Positions 17,247 through 26,632 are shown, counted from the first letter of the stretch. The stretch is DNA of 64,000 nt from Tannerella sp. (GCA_031285565.1 JAITVY010000042.1:1-64000); one strand, 5' to 3'. The notes: a model not told the origin generated them from the sequence alone. Translations and numbers: made by a program.

Positions 17247-18179
17247 TTATCTGACCCAGAACACGTTTGTGGTACGCGGTTTCTGACCCCTGCCATAAGC
17301 CACACCCACTTCTTTCCAGGCGTTAATACGTTGTTTTTCCAGACTAACGGCATCGTTATACATTTTCATAACAAATTTCCAGTCATCAAGCACTTTGCCT
17401 TTAATCTCCTTGTATAGTTTCGTTGCTTCGCCATAACATTTGGCATCCGGATAAATATATGTCAGATACTCACCGGCTTCTTCTGCCCCATAAGCATTCT
17501 GCTGTGCAGCCCAGGCCATTTTAGCCCTGTTTAAATTCTGATCGCAAAGATGGTCTACATACTGTTGATAAACCACTGCCGAAGCTTTTAATGCCGCATC
17601 ATATCCTTTACTGCATGAAGGAACCGCCATCAACTGGAATAATGCTTCGTCATAATTTTTCATACCGGCCATTGATTGCGCTTTCTTGATGATATCAGGA
17701 TAATGATTATCATAGTAATCTACAATCTTATCTTTTGCAGTACTGACAAATGCCTGGATATCTTTATTGTTTGCATTGATCTTTTTTAATCCATCGGTAT
17801 AAGCTTTCGTTTCATTACTACCTACACCTTTCACGTTCACAGTAGTTGAAGCAAATACTTTCTCGCCCCAGAAATCAGCAATATATAAAGTAACATCCAT
17901 ACTATACACAAAATTACGGGGAGGGCCGGGAAGTATTTCTTTTTCCACCAAATGTATCTTCGGCGTGATGGCGAACTGCGTAAATTCCGGACCGGCTGCC
18001 AAGCCATTACTTACTGCAATCTGGCGCATTTTATTTTCCAGATACGAGTCTGCACCTTCCGGCAATTCATCAACCTGGTCGGTTATAACGACCATTAATG
18101 GTATTTCGCATTCCTGCGCTTTGACTGCGTGCGTAGCCAACAAACAAACAGCAGATGCGAGTAAGAATATTCGTTTCAT
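17247..18179 (-). CDS. Secreted protein of unknown function, envelope operon
   Basis: The 310-residue product (from Met 18179) begins with a signal peptide ending in HAVKAQ. The N-terminal half contains strands like a TolB/CsgG-type alpha/beta domain (PLMVVITDQVDELPEGADSY, then FAITPKIHLVEKEI), and the C-terminal half is helical and tetratricopeptide-like (KKAQSMAGMKNYDEALFQLM). This combination of a CsgG-like region with helical repeats occurs in envelope assembly proteins, but no family is assigned. It starts 2 nt before the stop of the preceding gene is cleared, so the genes are tightly packed. Confidence 0.65.
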   Translation of the reverse strand: MKRIFLLASAVCLLATHAVKAQECEIPLMVVITDQVDELPEGADSYLENKMRQIAVSNGLAAGPEFTQFAITPKIHLVEKEILPGPPRNFVYSMDVTLYIADFWGEKVFASTTVNVKGVGSNETKAYTDGLKKINANNKDIQAFVSTAKDKIVDYYDNHYPDIIKKAQSMAGMKNYDEALFQLMAVPSCSKGYDAALKASAVVYQQYVDHLCDQNLNRAKMAWAAQQNAYGAEEAGEYLTYIYPDAKCYGEATKLYKEIKGKVLDDWKFVMKMYNDAVSLEKQRINAWKEVGVAYGRGQKPRTTNVFWVR

Positions 18180-18180
18180 A

Positions 18181-19131
18181 TTATTTCTCTCCAATAATTA
18201 AGGCCGTTCTTCCTAATCCGCGATTGATAATCTTGCTTTCCAGGTTGTAGGGTGCTTTACCCAGATATTTGCGCAGTTCCCTTACAAAGTATTCAGTATC
18301 CATCGGCATACCATTTTCCCTGAAAAGAGGGATACGCACCTGTTCGTAAAGCGTAAATGTTTCAGTTCCATCCGACTTACTAAAACGGTGGTTTACCGTA
18401 TTTTCAGCCATCCAGTTATCAATCACTTCCGTTAGTTCTGTCCCATCGTACTCCGATTCCAGATCAATACCGGAACCATTATCGAATACCATGATGTCAA
18501 CAGTTACTTCCCGTCCGTTAGCAAACAAATCATCAAAATGCGCCTGAAGCTGATTGGTGAAGTTATCCATGTTAACCAATACTGCTTCTTCCAGCAATAC
18601 AGGTACCTCTACCGAGAATGAAGGTTCACCTGTACCTTGTGCTCCGGCTACTTGCTTATTGGTATATGCGTCCAAACCTCGAAGGTTATACGTGATTGTT
18701 TTTTTTGGTCCTGTTGAATTTATTTGCCAGTCTACTTCCAGGATAATATCAGCTTTAGCCGTTCTTTTTAATTTGTCTATCGGGCTTTCCGCCAGGCTAG
18801 CTCCTGATGTTTTGCTTGTAAGCAAGCTATTTTCAGCATTTGTACTTGAGATTGATTTCAATGTCTGCGACATGTCTTTCAACGGAAAGCCTTTGTCTGC
18901 CATCAACGAATTGATTTTAGAGATAACATTCATCAAATCCGGACTGGTTTGCAATGCGATTTTATAATCAGGAATCAACACCATTGTTCCCTGGTTGTCA
19001 AACGCTTCCATATAACCATTGTGTGTACACCATGTATCACTTGGGAAAACCATTAATGTCGGTTTTTTAGCTTGTCCGAAAGCTACTATTGAAAGGACTG
19101 ATAGTCCTACTGATAAAAGATACTTTTTCAT
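18181..19131 (-). CDS. DUF6175-like secreted protein
   Basis: A 316-residue protein with a signal peptide (cleavage after VAFGQ). It shows the pattern I associate with DUF6175: PTLMVFPSDTWCTHNGYM, then YKIALQTSPDLMNVISKINSLM, AKADIILEVDWQI and EYFVRELRKYLG. The conserved strands and helices suggest a CsgG/LPS-assembly-type alpha/beta fold in the periplasm. It is the fourth gene of the six-gene envelope operon. The family name is from memory and should be checked. Confidence 0.65.
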   Translation of the reverse strand: MKKYLLSVGLSVLSIVAFGQAKKPTLMVFPSDTWCTHNGYMEAFDNQGTMVLIPDYKIALQTSPDLMNVISKINSLMADKGFPLKDMSQTLKSISSTNAENSLLTSKTSGASLAESPIDKLKRTAKADIILEVDWQINSTGPKKTITYNLRGLDAYTNKQVAGAQGTGEPSFSVEVPVLLEEAVLVNMDNFTNQLQAHFDDLFANGREVTVDIMVFDNGSGIDLESEYDGTELTEVIDNWMAENTVNHRFSKSDGTETFTLYEQVRIPLFRENGMPMDTEYFVRELRKYLGKAPYNLESKIINRGLGRTALIIGEK

Positions 19132-19159
19132 CTTGTTTAAAAATTTTAGAGTTGTTATG

Positions 19160-19651
19160 TTAAGGTTTTAGTATTTCGTCTTGGATTAACCTGTCTTTAA
19201 GCTTCGACCGTAGTACACGTACTACAGTTCCGTATTTGTCTTGCTGACGAGTTGATTCGGAAGCAGTAGAGCCATTTTTTGTATCTTCCATACTTATATA
19301 TTCTTTATATGCGCCGGCATCCTGGAAAAACGTATTAAAATAATAAGCATATTTTTCCTCTGCATTTACTTCAAGAATCAAAGGTTTGGTAGAACATCCG
19401 CCATTACCATTACGGATTCCTTTAAAAAGAACATCGCGTATGGCATTTTTCTTAGCCTGTTCAATCGCATCTGTTTTGTTCCGTCCGCTGCCCCAGGCAC
19501 GAAGCGTTTCCGAACCATCTAATTCTGTATTCAGGCATTCTGTTTCGTACGTATAGAAAGCAGTTGCCGTATGTTTGGTTTGGCATCCCAACAGGAACAA
19601 AAGGCTCAACACTGCTATTCCGCCGGTTATTGAATGTATATTCATTTTCAT
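19160..19651 (-). CDS. Lipoprotein, tandem paralogue A of envelope operon
   Basis: A 163-residue lipoprotein: signal peptide with lipobox LLGC, giving Cys 23 as the lipidated residue. The mature domain has the pattern RAWGSGRNKTDAIEQAKKNA then DVLFKGIRNGNGGCSTKPL, a SecA-independent repeat of the kind seen in LPP20-like proteins (an Ala-rich helix then a strand). It is homologous to the product at 20416-20898, which shares VIFKG, GGC/RGC and KPL at the same spacing. The paralogue lacks the lipobox. Confidence 0.65.
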   Translation of the reverse strand: MKMNIHSITGGIAVLSLLFLLGCQTKHTATAFYTYETECLNTELDGSETLRAWGSGRNKTDAIEQAKKNAIRDVLFKGIRNGNGGCSTKPLILEVNAEEKYAYYFNTFFQDAGAYKEYISMEDTKNGSTASESTRQQDKYGTVVRVLRSKLKDRLIQDEILKP

Positions 19652-19662
19652 ACGATATTTTA

Positions 19663-20403
19663 TTAGAATTCGAAACCTATTTTAAAGGATAAGAAATTAA
19701 CAAATTTGGTTTCTTTTGCTATCCTATGCTCTGCTGTTACATAATCAAACTTCATATCCTGCCCCACATAACTCAACGCCAAAAGCAAGTTTGAACGCTT
19801 ACTAGCAAAACGTGCTCCAATAGTTGGAGAGATAAAGAATCCGTCATTAATTGCAACGCCTGTATCAAATGACCAATATGGGACAATATGCAAAACATTC
19901 TGTGACAATATATTACCACGTACACTTGCATAAACCGGGAATGACCAGTCATTCGAAGCATGCCTGCAGGAATTATTTACAACATACCAACGGGCGCCAA
20001 ATCCTCCACCCACACGTAAATACTCATTTAAACGATATCCATTGGTAAAAGAAAGCTGTGTATAGCCCTCCGATTTACCCCGGAAGACAGCTTGCCCGTA
20101 ACTTCCTTCTACAGCAAACCAATACCCTTTTTCCAGATCGGCATGATGAACATAAGCAGCTCGTTGAGATTTTTCAGGAACAATCAGTTTCGTATCAATT
20201 TTCCGAATCTCAATCATTTTATAGTCATATTCATTACCATTCAGCGTACGAATCCTGATGGATATATTAGGTACACTTTCAACAATGACTCCCTCTACCA
20301 CGTTGCCATTATTCAGATAGACAACATCCGTATTTACGGTCTGTGCAACTACCAGCACAGGTAAAAAAAGGAGTGACAGTTTTAAAATAATATTTCTTAG
20401 CAT
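19663..20403 (-). CDS. Outer-membrane beta-barrel-like protein, envelope operon
   Basis: A 246-residue protein with a signal peptide (cleavage after VVAQ). A short N-terminal domain (DVVYLNNGNVVEGVIVES, then IRIRTLNGNEYDYKMIEI) resembles a small SH3/LSm-like strand unit found before barrels in Bacteroidota. It is followed by alternating strands and turns (GYWFAVEGSYGQAVF, YRLNEYLRVGGGFGARW) ending with FLSFKIGFEF; the terminal aromatic is typical for a barrel inserted by the BAM complex. It lies between the two tandem paralogues of the operon. Confidence 0.65.
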   Translation of the reverse strand: MLRNIILKLSLLFLPVLVVAQTVNTDVVYLNNGNVVEGVIVESVPNISIRIRTLNGNEYDYKMIEIRKIDTKLIVPEKSQRAAYVHHADLEKGYWFAVEGSYGQAVFRGKSEGYTQLSFTNGYRLNEYLRVGGGFGARWYVVNNSCRHASNDWSFPVYASVRGNILSQNVLHIVPYWSFDTGVAINDGFFISPTIGARFASKRSNLLLALSYVGQDMKFDYVTAEHRIAKETKFVNFLSFKIGFEF

Positions 20404-20415
20404 ACCTGACTATGA

Positions 20416-20898
20416 TTAAAATCCGGATGATAAACCACGTATTACGCCGGCAGCTTCTAAATCCTTACGAAGTAAATCTTTGGAGACTGTAACAGTTACA
20501 CCGACTTTATATTCTTTTCCCAGCTTTATGGTTTCAGTAGAGCCGGAAACAATCGTCGCATATTTCAAATAATCACCGTTATCTGAGAAGAATGGGTTAA
20601 AAAAATCTGCTTTTTCCTGTTCAACTCCGGGTGATCCGGCCAAAGGTTTCTGTGATGTGCATCCCCGTTCTCCGGCAAATCCTTTGAAGATAACACCGTG
20701 GACTGCAAACTTTTTCAGAAGGTTTGTTTCTACTTTATTCTTTTTGGAATATGCCCAGACTTTGACAAGAAAAGTACCTTCCGCACCTGTTCCGGCACAT
20801 TCAATATCATACCTCATTGATACATCGTTATCTTTTGCATACAGAGTAGAAGAAGTCAGCAGACAAAATGCTAACATGAGTAAAAATTTCATTTTCAT
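20416..20898 (-). CDS. Secreted protein, tandem paralogue B, first gene of envelope operon
   Basis: A 160-residue secreted protein (signal peptide ending in TLYAKD). The mature part parallels the lipoprotein at 19160-19651: YDIECAGTGAEG, KVWAYSKKN, then GVIFKGFAGERGCTSQKPL, and a conserved ADFFNPFFSDNGDYLKY segment facing YYFNTFFQDAGAYKEY in the paralogue. The pair probably arose by duplication and may form a complex. This gene opens the operon; the spacer upstream is 398 nt and shared with the divergent DUF362 gene. Confidence 0.65.
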   Translation of the reverse strand: MKMKFLLMLAFCLLTSSTLYAKDNDVSMRYDIECAGTGAEGTFLVKVWAYSKKNKVETNLLKKFAVHGVIFKGFAGERGCTSQKPLAGSPGVEQEKADFFNPFFSDNGDYLKYATIVSGSTETIKLGKEYKVGVTVTVSKDLLRKDLEAAGVIRGLSSGF

Positions 20899-21296
20899 AA
20901 TTGTTTGGTTTTAGTTAATATTCTCTTTTAGAAAATAATGGTGATAATTTTTATCTAAGCAGAATAATTGTTCTTATTAAAGAGATGCTATAGATTTATC
21001 TTTTCCATAACCAAATAATATTTTTTTATCCGTAATACGTAAAAAATGAAATAACCGACAAAGGATTAAAGGGATACAATCACATGACTCATTTAAAGAT
21101 ACTTTCTTCTGATGAAATAAATAAAGAAAACAAACTATAGAAAGTTTTAATCACATAGTTCGCTATGCTCATAAAACCAGATACACAGCTAAACAAAAAA
21201 TAATGTCAATTTATCACCGGATAAAATTCAAAACAGTTTCTTTAAAATACATCTGATTTATATATATATTTGCAACATATACTTAAATTGAATTCT
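20899..21296. other. Divergent spacer, AT-rich
   Basis: The spacer separates the envelope operon from the DUF362 gene. It contains the plus-strand promoter element at 21265-21272 and a 33-nt segment (21212-21244) nearly identical to one at 53346-53377. I see no other clear promoter, hairpin or small gene. Confidence 0.5.
21265..21272 (+). promoter_or_regulatory. -7 element TATATTTG for the DUF362 gene
   Basis: TATATTTG matches the consensus perfectly and predicts a start near 21279, 18 nt before the ATG at 21297. The -33 region (TTTAAA at 21241-21246) is a weak match. Confidence 0.6.
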
Positions 21297-22448
21297 ATGA
21301 AACGACGCAATTTTTTCCGAACGATGATTGCAGGCGGAACGAGTATAGTTGCCGCACCAATCATAAAAGCTGCTCCTTCGATGATACAGGCAGATGAGAA
21401 ACCGTATACAAATATCGAAACAGCCAAAGCAATCCCCCGGACTGCTCTTTCAATGCCTGGCAAGTATCCCGGCAAAGTGGCACAAGTAACACATCCGAAT
21501 TGCGTCGTAGATGGTAAACCCAACGAGGCTGCGGCTTATGAAATGGTTAAAAATGCAATGCTCCGGCTTACGAATGAATCGGATCTAAAAAAAGCATGGT
21601 TGCAGTTTGTCGGGCCAGATGATGTGATTGGTCTCAAAGTAAACCCAATCGGTGGACGTTTATTGTCGACTTCACACGCTGTCACAAAATCAATCATCAA
21701 TCAGTTAGAAGAGGCTGGTATCTCAAAAGAGCAAATCATAATCTGGGACAGGCGGCAGGAAAGTCTGGATGATGCCGATTATAATACGGAGAATTACCCG
21801 GGTATTCAGTTTATGTCAACCGAATGTTACGACGAGAATAAAAGTTATATCAATAGCGATGGTCGTTTCTATAGCGAAGACTGGATCGAGAAGGAACAGT
21901 TCTATTATGCAGAGGTTGAAGGCGAATATGATGCATATACATTGCCTTACATGGTTAATGGTGGCAAACATTCTTATTTCACCAAAATCTGTACCGAAAA
22001 AGTAACCAAGATCATTAATATTCCTGTATTGAAAAATGCAGGATATTCGATTACCGTTTGTATGAAAAATCTGGCATATGGTTCTATTTCCAATACCGGA
22101 CGATTACACAAGGATTTATGGCATGATACCTGTGCGGAAGTATGTGCTTTCCCTCCTCTCCGTGATAAAGTCGTATTAAATATTGCTGATGGTTTATTAG
22201 GATGTTTCGATGGTGGCCCGTCTGCTAATCCGCAGTTTATTTGTCAATATAATACGGTATTGGCCGGAACCGATCCGGTGGCTGTTGACCGTATCGCATA
22301 CGATATTATTCTTAAGAAAAGAATCGAAGAAGGCATTCAGGATACGGAACGTGACGGATCACGTAAATTTATGGAGATGGCACAGGATTTGCAGTTAGGT
22401 GTTGCCGACCGAAGTAAGATAGAATTAACTGAAATGGAAATCAGTTAA
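21297..22448 (+). CDS. DUF362 domain protein with Tat-like signal
   Basis: From the Met at 21297 the product has 383 residues and begins MKRRNFFRTMIAGGTSIVAA, a twin-arginine-type signal, so it is probably exported folded. The DUF362 domain spans most of the rest: DDVIGLKVNPIGGRL, then IIIWDRRQESL, VLKNAGYSITVCMKNLAYGS, and GLLGCFDGGP...AGTDPVAVDRIAYDII. DUF362 proteins often carry or serve iron-sulfur clusters, but no ferredoxin-type CxxC set is present here. An earlier in-frame Met at 21270 lies within the promoter element and is rejected. It is followed after 72 nt by a DUF6599-like gene. Confidence 0.8.
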   Translation: MKRRNFFRTMIAGGTSIVAAPIIKAAPSMIQADEKPYTNIETAKAIPRTALSMPGKYPGKVAQVTHPNCVVDGKPNEAAAYEMVKNAMLRLTNESDLKKAWLQFVGPDDVIGLKVNPIGGRLLSTSHAVTKSIINQLEEAGISKEQIIIWDRRQESLDDADYNTENYPGIQFMSTECYDENKSYINSDGRFYSEDWIEKEQFYYAEVEGEYDAYTLPYMVNGGKHSYFTKICTEKVTKIINIPVLKNAGYSITVCMKNLAYGSISNTGRLHKDLWHDTCAEVCAFPPLRDKVVLNIADGLLGCFDGGPSANPQFICQYNTVLAGTDPVAVDRIAYDIILKKRIEEGIQDTERDGSRKFMEMAQDLQLGVADRSKIELTEMEIS

Positions 22449-22520
22449 TACAAGCCTTGCCAACTAACTTTTTAAGCCATACACTTGTTCAATTTTATAG
22501 AAATTCAAATAAGTTTCAAA

Positions 22521-23285
22521 ATGAAAAAATTCTTTCTGTGTTGTATTTGCACACTATTTTTTGTGGCAAACATCGTTGGTGAAGAACCTGAAGTAAAACG
22601 TGAACGCACTTTTACGGGCGAAGGTTTGTATGGTTTTATGAACGGAGGGGCAGATTTATTTCTTGAGTATGATGTTCAATCGCTGGTCAACCGGGATGTT
22701 TACTATAAAAACGAAGACTTCACTATAGATATTTATGAAATGCCGACTCCTGAAGACGCATTTGGAATATATTCAATGCATATATTCCGTTGTCAGCAAG
22801 CCGATACATTAGATCTGATCGATTGCTATTCGCCCTATCAAATGCTTGCAGTAGCCGGAAATTTTTATATTTCTATCGTTTTCCCTTCCGGTTCTTCTCA
22901 TGCACAGGAAATCGCCATTGAATTAATTCCGCTCTATACATCTGTAGATAAGAACATAAAACCGGACTTTCCAGAGATATTTATTTCCGGTTCACCCTTT
23001 TCCGGAAATGTCAAATATCTGCGTGGCCCATTATCCGTTTCAAGTGCAAGCAGTGATTTAGCATCCGTTTTACAGGCTGTAAACTATGATTATGTATGGT
23101 TTACCAGCAACCGGAAAAATAAAAGTTATCAAGCTTTTGTTCGATTCGCTTCGCAAACGGAAAAAGAGAAATTCAAAAAACTGATTGACGCTTCCGAAAT
23201 TACAGAAGAAGAAAACAGCAGTCTTTTTATTCAAAGAAAAGAGAAAAAGGAAGAACAGCAGGTTAGCAGTCCGTTTGGTTTTTGA
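22521..23285 (+). CDS. DUF6599-like secreted protein
   Basis: Starting at Met 22521 gives 254 residues with a signal peptide (MKKFFLCCICTLFFVANIV). The mature part has the DUF6599 pattern: GLYGFMNGGADLFLEYDVQS, then YEMPTPEDAFGIYSMHIF and a C-terminal lobe. The family often accompanies DUF362 proteins, as here, suggesting a shared pathway in the periplasm; its function is not known. The C terminus is highly charged (EKKEEQQVSS). Confidence 0.65.
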   Translation: MKKFFLCCICTLFFVANIVGEEPEVKRERTFTGEGLYGFMNGGADLFLEYDVQSLVNRDVYYKNEDFTIDIYEMPTPEDAFGIYSMHIFRCQQADTLDLIDCYSPYQMLAVAGNFYISIVFPSGSSHAQEIAIELIPLYTSVDKNIKPDFPEIFISGSPFSGNVKYLRGPLSVSSASSDLASVLQAVNYDYVWFTSNRKNKSYQAFVRFASQTEKEKFKKLIDASEITEEENSSLFIQRKEKKEEQQVSSPFGF

Positions 23286-23307
23286 ATAAATTTTGTTTTA
23301 AATTCCT

Positions 23308-23315
23308 TACTTTTG
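23308..23315 (+). promoter_or_regulatory. -7 element TACTTTTG for the nuclease/phosphatase gene
   Basis: TACTTTTG matches TAnnTTTG and predicts a start near 23322, about 21 nt before the ATG at 23343. TTTG is present upstream at both 12 and 23 nt spacing, neither ideal. Confidence 0.5.
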
Positions 23316-23342
23316 CAGGCAATCACTGAAAAATTACACCTT

Positions 23343-25199
23343 ATGAAAAATGCAATATTCTTACTCCTGGTTGTACTAAGTACAGGCATTTTAAAAGCCC
23401 AAAATACAATTTCTCCCAAAGAAAACAACTCAATCCGGATCATGAGCTACAATGTTCATAATGGTATCGGAATGGATGATGAGACCGATTACGAACGGAT
23501 TGCCGGTGTAATTAACCGGGTGGCCCCTGATTTGGTAGCCGTACAGGAGTTGGATAGCGCTGCACAACGAAGTAATGGTGTTTATGTGTTAAAAGAAATA
23601 GCCGAACATGCCCTGATGCACTATACTTACGGAGCAGCCATCGACTTTCAGGGTGGGAAATACGGAATTGGTATCTTATCAAAAGAGAAGCCGTTAAATT
23701 ATCATACTGTTCCATTGCCCGGAAGGGAAGAATCACGTTTGTTACTGATTGCCGAATTTGAAGATTATGTATTTTGTTGCACGCATTTTTCGTTAACAGA
23801 AGAAGACCGGAACGCATCCGTTGCTATTATCCAGGATGCAATAAAAAACATAAAAAAGCCATTGTTTTTAGCCGGGGATATGAACTCCAAACCGGAATCA
23901 ATAACCCAGGAATCACTCAGGGAGTATTTTACAACACTCAACAATCCAAAAGCGCCCACATTTCCGGTTGTTGAACCCAAAGAATGTATAGATTATATTT
24001 ATGGATATAACAATGGAAACTCATATTCCGTACTCCAACGTCAGGTATTAACCGACGAACAGGTTGCATCCGATCATTTACCATTATTCGTAGATGTACG
24101 CCTGAAAAAAGACGTATCTGAAATCTTCAGGACAAAACCTTATTTACAGAATCCTACTGATAACGGTATCACTATATCCTGGTTTACGAATGTTCCGGTT
24201 CACAGTTGGGTTGAATTCGGGAAAGACCAAACACTGGGAGAACGTATGGAATTACTGGTAGACGGTCAGGTGATCTGTAATAATACACATCATAAATTCC
24301 GGCTGACAGGCCTAAAACCAGGTGAAACATACTATTATCGGGTATGCTCGCGCGAAATCACGCTATACGAAGCTTATAATAAGGATTTCGGACATACGGC
24401 ATATTCCGGAATATATTCATTGACAATGCCCCCGGATGTTTCCACTGACTTTACAGCAATCATACTAAACGATTTACATAAAAATAAAACGGTCATTGAC
24501 TTGCTTACCAAACAAATGGATAACATTTCCTATGACTTTGTTGTGTTTAACGGTGATTGTATTGATGATCCTAAGAATGAAGCACAAGCTGTGGAAATTC
24601 TCTCTTATATGAATGAAAAAGTAAATGCGATGGAAACGCCTATTATTTTCTTACGAGGCAACCACGAAATCCGTAATGCTTATTCCATTGAATTACGAAA
24701 CGTGCTGGATTATGTGGGGAATAAAACCTACGGAGCATTCAACTGGGGCGATACACGCTTTGTATTATTAGATTGCGGCGAAGACAAACCCGATTCTACC
24801 TGGGTATATTACGGCTTGAACGATTTTACTCAATTACGGCTTGACCAGGTTGACTTTCTAAAAAAGGAATTAACGAGTGATGACTTCAGGAAAGCGCCGC
24901 GAAAAGTGTTAATCCATCACATTCCTATCTATGGAATGCCTGAAAATGAATACAATCCTTGTCTGGATTTATGGGGCGATTTATTGAAAAAAGCGCCTTT
25001 TGATATCGGGATCAACGGTCATACCCATCAATACGCATACCATCCTATAAACACGGTAGGGAATGCTTTTCCGGTTGTTATTGGCGGAGGTAACAAACCC
25101 GAAAGCGCTACAATGATGATTCTTCAGAAAACAGGGAAAGATATGACTTTAACTGTACTGGATGCAAAAGGAAATACGCTGAAGGAAGTCCATTTGTAA
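23343..25199 (+). CDS. Secreted fusion: endonuclease/exonuclease/phosphatase domain plus purple-acid-phosphatase-like domain
   Basis: A 618-residue exported protein (signal MKNAIFLLLVVLSTGILKAQ). Residues about 30-255 are an EEP-fold hydrolase: MSYNVHNG, DLVAVQELD (metal Glu), LAGDMNSKPES and SDHLPL (catalytic Asp-His). A fibronectin-III-like linker follows (PYLQNPTDNGITISWFTNVP, then GLKPGETYYYRV), as in purple acid phosphatases. Residues about 370-605 are a calcineurin-like metallophosphatase: NDLHKN, FNGDCIDD, LRGNHE, LIHHIPIYG and NGHTH. Two unrelated phosphoesterase domains in one chain suggest stepwise release of phosphate from nucleic acids or phosphodiesters in the periplasm. The first metallophosphatase motif is NDLH rather than DxH. 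Confidence 0.85.
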   Translation: MKNAIFLLLVVLSTGILKAQNTISPKENNSIRIMSYNVHNGIGMDDETDYERIAGVINRVAPDLVAVQELDSAAQRSNGVYVLKEIAEHALMHYTYGAAIDFQGGKYGIGILSKEKPLNYHTVPLPGREESRLLLIAEFEDYVFCCTHFSLTEEDRNASVAIIQDAIKNIKKPLFLAGDMNSKPESITQESLREYFTTLNNPKAPTFPVVEPKECIDYIYGYNNGNSYSVLQRQVLTDEQVASDHLPLFVDVRLKKDVSEIFRTKPYLQNPTDNGITISWFTNVPVHSWVEFGKDQTLGERMELLVDGQVICNNTHHKFRLTGLKPGETYYYRVCSREITLYEAYNKDFGHTAYSGIYSLTMPPDVSTDFTAIILNDLHKNKTVIDLLTKQMDNISYDFVVFNGDCIDDPKNEAQAVEILSYMNEKVNAMETPIIFLRGNHEIRNAYSIELRNVLDYVGNKTYGAFNWGDTRFVLLDCGEDKPDSTWVYYGLNDFTQLRLDQVDFLKKELTSDDFRKAPRKVLIHHIPIYGMPENEYNPCLDLWGDLLKKAPFDIGINGHTHQYAYHPINTVGNAFPVVIGGGNKPESATMMILQKTGKDMTLTVLDAKGNTLKEVHL

Positions 25200-25259
25200 A
25201 AAACAATCACTATTTTTACCACTGGTTTCTAACTTTTCGAAAATAAGAGACTGTTTTAA

Positions 25260-25278
25260 ATTCAATTGTAAATTGAAT
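25260..25278. repeat. Inverted repeat ATTCAATT-N3-AATTGAAT
   Basis: Perfect 8-bp arms around GTA in the spacer before the sugar transporter gene. AT-only arms make a weak hairpin; an operator for transporter control is possible. Confidence 0.35.
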
Positions 25279-25335
25279 AATGAGCATAAACAGAGTCTTA
25301 AATACTTGTTATTAAAATTCAAATGGTATTTTAAT

Positions 25336-26595
25336 ATGTCACAGCACAAAAAACATTCATTAGTAGGAGAAGGCTATATGCTTCCTTTTATACTGATCAC
25401 TTTTTTCTTTTTTCTTTGGGGGTTTGCACGCGCCATATTGGATGTGCTGAATCCTTTTTTTCAGGATACATTCGAAATCGATAAAACACAAGCTTCACTG
25501 ATCCAGTTTGTCACCTATATGGCTTATTTCCTGATGGCAATACCAGCGGGCATACTTATAAATAAATACGGTACCAGAAAGGGTGTTCTGGTAGGGTTAG
25601 CAGCATTTGGCGGAGCAGCTCTATCTTTTGTATTCAGCAGTTTCTTCGGTCCCTATATCTTTTGGTTTTATTTATTGCTTCTTTTTGTGATCGGATGCGG
25701 ACTGGCTTGTCTCGAAGTAGCAGCCAACCCTTATGTCACCCTGTTGGGTGATCCTGATACGGCTGCCAGTCGTATCAATCGTGCGCAGTCGTTCAATGGT
25801 CTCGGATGTATCTGCGGGTCCCTGCTGGGAGGTATATACTGTTTCTCGAGTGATGAGCCGAATATTTCGTTTCCATATATCCTGATAGGCATCATCGTTA
25901 TTCTGGTCGCAATCCTGTTTTCGCGGGTAAAACTACCGGAATTTGTTATTGAGGATAAACATGAGCAAAATAAAACTGCGAACGAATCAAAAAGTCTTTT
26001 ACGGAATCCGCTCTTTCTGTTTGGGTTATTTGCCTTGTTTTGCTATGAAGTAGCAGAAATCGCAATCAACTCTTTTTATATCAATTATGCAGCCGAAAAT
26101 CATATGGCCGAATGGACGGGTAATTTTATAGAACAAACATTCCATACAACGTTAAATCCTAAATTCATTGCTTCCATTGTACTTTCCGTAGGGTTGTTTC
26201 TGTTTATGTGCGGACGGTTTCTGGGTAGCTGGATCATGAAATTTATCCGTGCTGAAAAGATTCTGCTTATCTGTGCTATCGGAACAGTTGTAACCACTAC
26301 GCTTGTTATACTGGATATTCATACCGTCTCGTTTGTAGCTTCCATGCTGATTTTTATCTTTGAATCGATCATGTTCCCGACTATTTTTGCACTTTCTATA
26401 AAAGGCTTAGGCCAGTTAACTCAAAAAGCATCAGCCGTTCTGATGATGACGCCCATTGGCGGTGCTGTAGGTACAGTTTTAATGGGAATGGCAGCAGATC
26501 ATCGGGATATGACATTTTCATTTTTAGTACCTCTTATTGCATTTGTTGTGGTATTGTGTTACTCCACCATTTTAGTCCTTAAACGAAAAAATTAA
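25336..26595 (+). CDS. FucP-type sugar:H+ symporter (MFS)
   Basis: From Met 25336 the product has 419 residues and about 12 membrane helices. The fucose-galactose-glucose:H+ symporter pattern is visible: FFLWGFARAILDVLNPFFQD in helix 1, then NKYGTRKGVLVGL after helix 2 and CLEVAANPYVTLLGDPDTAASRINRAQSFNGLG in the helix 4-5 region. Substrate is probably L-fucose or a related sugar, in keeping with the GH95 fucosidase later in the window. The open frame extends 63 nt upstream, but that segment lacks transporter homology. Confidence 0.85.
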   Translation: MSQHKKHSLVGEGYMLPFILITFFFFLWGFARAILDVLNPFFQDTFEIDKTQASLIQFVTYMAYFLMAIPAGILINKYGTRKGVLVGLAAFGGAALSFVFSSFFGPYIFWFYLLLLFVIGCGLACLEVAANPYVTLLGDPDTAASRINRAQSFNGLGCICGSLLGGIYCFSSDEPNISFPYILIGIIVILVAILFSRVKLPEFVIEDKHEQNKTANESKSLLRNPLFLFGLFALFCYEVAEIAINSFYINYAAENHMAEWTGNFIEQTFHTTLNPKFIASIVLSVGLFLFMCGRFLGSWIMKFIRAEKILLICAIGTVVTTTLVILDIHTVSFVASMLIFIFESIMFPTIFALSIKGLGQLTQKASAVLMMTPIGGAVGTVLMGMAADHRDMTFSFLVPLIAFVVVLCYSTILVLKRKN

Positions 26596-26603
26596 TTAAT
26601 TAC

Positions 26604-26632
26604 GGCTCACCACCCGAGGTCGACAGAAGAGT
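26604..26632. repeat. 29-bp dispersed repeat, copy 1
   Basis: GGCTCACCACCCGAGGTCG followed by RCAGAAGAGT is found here and at 39103-39131 with one difference (A versus G at the R). Both copies sit in spacers and are followed by TTTTGG within a few nt. The GC content stands out from the AT-rich surroundings. Confidence 0.75.
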
